16,891 nt of DNA from Stramenopiles sp. TOSAG23-3. Lineage: Eukaryota > Sar. Location of the stretch: the NCBI GenBank assembly GCA_900128585.1, contig LT642418.1, positions 1,935-18,825 of the forward strand, read 5' to 3'. The notes below the pieces were generated by a model that saw only the letters and a program-made list of their open reading frames with translations, searched no databases and was not told the DNA's origin. This document shows, one piece after another, positions 15,280 to 16,891 of the stretch. Within the stretch, counting starts at the first letter, position 1, and each line of letters starts with the position of its first letter. A program made the position numbers and the translations under genes.

Positions 15280-16590
15280 TTACATGATGTTGCTGCTGCT
15301 GCTGCTGCCGACGCCGCTACCGGTGGGTGTATATATTGTTTTTGAATTCATTTTTCCTTTCGGTGAATGCACGTCACAAGCAACGTTCCACTCTAGTTTG
15401 CCGTTGCTTCCCAGCCGAAGGTTTAACGTACAATTATTTTCAACCCCACACGTGGGATGAAATCTTTTGCCGCAATTCGACGAGCAGGAAAGAATCGCCC
15501 CAGTGTTCCCTTTGCATATAAAGCACGGGACCGTGTGCTTCGCTTTCAATACCTTCTTTACACCAGCAATTGGTTCCATTTTATCTGCATTTACAAAATA
15601 CGTCCCTTCGCCCCACATACAGCACATTATATGCGCCCATTCCTGTTTTTTTCCAGCGGCGCGTTCTGAACCATCTTGTTGGACGGGCTTCAAGGCGCCT
15701 CCCTTGACCGGACAAAGAACGCAAATGCGTTCTTCCATTCTAACCTTCTCTGCGCACGGCCGACAGTACCACGGTCCCTCCGGGATTACTTTAAGTCCAC
15801 CATAGCACGCTTGGTGCACGGCAGTGTTGCACTCCGTATTTTCGCAAATAACTATTAAGTTGTTCTCTTCGTTGTCACCATTGTAGCAAACGGAACATTT
15901 AATCTCGTCGAGAGGGTCCATGGCCTTGTCAGACCCTTCCCTGGGTTCTGCGATGGTAACTTCAGGTTCATTTTCGATGTCTGTTTTTTGGTTCTGTTCA
16001 TCAACCAGCACTGTCGAAGTGCAATTAGCGAGGCCTTCCGACTTGTTGCTGTCCGGTGTCGTGTCATCGCCGCGTGTTTCGCCCACGGCTTTGTTCAACT
16101 CTTCGTCGGGCTCTGCGATGGTAACTCCATTAACATTTTCGATTTCTGTTTTTTTGTGCTGTTCTTCCGGTGCCAGCGCGGTGTCTTCTTCTTCGGGTAT
16201 CTTGTCGCCTTCGTGCGTCTCGTTGCCTTCCGCCTTGTTGCTCTCCGGTGTCGTGTCGCCGTCGGGTGCCGTGTCGACGTCGAGTACGTTGTTGCTTTTT
16301 TGCGAACCAATCCCGCCCTCCTGTTCTTTCTGCACTATTGTCGAAGTCTCCGTCTTCTTCGCTGGGGCTGCTGTGCTGGCCATGTGCGACGTTTTTGGTT
16401 TTTTATGCTTCGGATGGAGGTAATGCACAGATGATGGGGCATTGATAATGTCCCACATTTCTAAAGTCGAGCGCGAGAGATGGGAGCAATCCATCTCAAG
16501 CTCCATAATGTCGGCATCTAATCCTTGCCGCTCGTCCAGAAGCAACTTAATTTGCCCTAATATCAAATCACGGGATGTCACCTCACTCAT
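15280..16590 (-). CDS. PHD-knuckle-ePHD (PZP) chromatin reader protein
   Basis: The protein is 436 aa from ATG 16590. A helical N-terminus (5-40) may be a coiled coil. An acidic, low-complexity middle (80-225) contains an imperfect tandem duplication: DTTPESNKAEG...TEIEN...VTIAEP (112-161) and DTTPDSNKSEG...TDIEN...VTIAEP (176-216). Then comes a complete PZP module. The PHD finger has C232, C235, C249, C254, H259, C262, C276 and C279. The zinc knuckle has C290, C293, H320 and C323. The extended PHD has C356, C359, C369, C373, H378, C381, C405 and H408. WYCRPC and WAHIMCCMW are typical. This module occurs in BRPF, JADE and AF10/AF17, where it reads the histone H3 tail and binds DNA. There is no bromodomain, PWWP or EPL region, so it is a minimal version. 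A Ser run near the C-terminus (429-433) is coded by AGC repeats. Nuclear location is expected. Confidence 0.92.
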   Translation of the reverse strand: MSEVTSRDLILGQIKLLLDERQGLDADIMELEMDCSHLSRSTLEMWDIINAPSSVHYLHPKHKKPKTSHMASTAAPAKKTETSTIVQKEQEGGIGSQKSNNVLDVDTAPDGDTTPESNKAEGNETHEGDKIPEEEDTALAPEEQHKKTEIENVNGVTIAEPDEELNKAVGETRGDDTTPDSNKSEGLANCTSTVLVDEQNQKTDIENEPEVTIAEPREGSDKAMDPLDEIKCSVCYNGDNEENNLIVICENTECNTAVHQACYGGLKVIPEGPWYCRPCAEKVRMEERICVLCPVKGGALKPVQQDGSERAAGKKQEWAHIMCCMWGEGTYFVNADKMEPIAGVKKVLKAKHTVPCFICKGNTGAILSCSSNCGKRFHPTCGVENNCTLNLRLGSNGKLEWNVACDVHSPKGKMNSKTIYTPTGSGVGSSSSSNIM

Positions 16591-16891
16591 AATACCTAAT
16601 CGACTACTATTCTGATATCTACAATGTATAGTTGGAATGCAATTGATTTTAAAAAATGAACTCTAGACGCGCTTGGACAGTTGAAACACTACTACCAAAG
16701 GGGCAATAAAAACTACTTTGGTTCTGTTTTAACGGTTGCTTCATTCTTTTTAAAACAATTCTTTCATTCATCGCATTCTTCTTCATTACAACCTCCTCTG
16801 ATTCAATATATAGACTTTCTTTTTCAATAAGGTATTAATTATGCCTTCTTCATCTCTCTTCTTCTCTCTCTTTTGCTCTTCTTTTTTTTTA
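16591..16891. other. Region upstream of the PHD gene
   Basis: This is 301 bases to the window edge. It is AT-rich with a TTTGGTTCT...AACGGTT stretch (about 16709-16737) that weakly echoes the complement of the dispersed repeat. A pyrimidine-rich end (CTCTCTTCTTCTCTC, from about 16844) closes it. It presumably holds the PHD promoter; no gene is visible. Confidence 0.55.

Noticed and set aside
15920-16434. 167-aa and 148-aa + strand ORFs opposite the PHD gene
   Set aside because: They are shadows of the acidic Ser/Thr/Glu-rich coding region on the minus strand; no independent signal.
1-16891. tRNA, rRNA, CRISPR array or bacterial operon features
   Set aside because: I found no convincing tRNA arm pattern, rRNA segment, regularly spaced repeats or Shine-Dalgarno-led gene clusters; by-eye reading cannot exclude a diverged tRNA, which a tRNAscan run would settle.

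Overview
The window looks like a piece of a nuclear genome from a flagellated microbial eukaryote. Supporting this are eukaryote-only families (R2R3-Myb, bZIP, FYVE, PHD-knuckle-ePHD, alpha-N-terminal methyltransferase, LYR-motif protein) and a homologue of the ciliary membrane protein TMEM138. Genes are monocistronic on both strands, mostly uninterrupted, with near-even base composition. They are separated by very AT-rich spacers full of purine tracts, trinucleotide repeats and palindromes. The lineage cannot be fixed from sequence alone. A bZIP whose invariant Asn is replaced recalls the variant bZIPs described in oomycetes, which hints weakly at a stramenopile.

Layout. 1-160 is a purine-only repeat. 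744-2862 (+) carries a BED-like C2HC zinc-finger ORF running into an R2R3-Myb ORF in another frame; the two are probably one gene joined by a 70-nt intron. 3169-3474 (-) is a small LYR-motif protein and 4070-4675 (-) is TMEM138. A 1.3-kb spacer with a long GAA tract follows, then 5961-6968 (+), an atypical bZIP factor. A more AT-rich block (7054-9040, +) holds a doubtful short ORF, an unrecognised 281-aa protein, a 51-bp perfect palindrome and a mini-gene for a RAMA-like fold. 9089-10711 (-) is a 12-TM sugar/inositol porter. 11436-12818 (-) is a FYVE protein with a beta-repeat C-terminus. 13435-13771 is a MITE-like element with ~65-bp terminal inverted repeats. 13824-14678 (-) is the N-terminal methyltransferase NTMT1, and 15280-16590 (-) is a PHD/ePHD (PZP) chromatin reader.

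The genes do not form an operon or an obvious pathway. Loose links are three chromatin/transcription proteins (Myb, bZIP, PZP) and the methyltransferase together with a neighbour (the LYR protein) whose N-terminus, MPPK, matches its recognition motif. All starts given are the first in-frame ATG; several ORFs stay open upstream without another ATG. I did not find a clear new multi-gene system. The most distinctive items are the zinc-finger/Myb fusion, the bZIP lacking its DNA-contacting Asn, the FYVE/beta-repeat protein and the inverted-repeat element with its palindromic relative.
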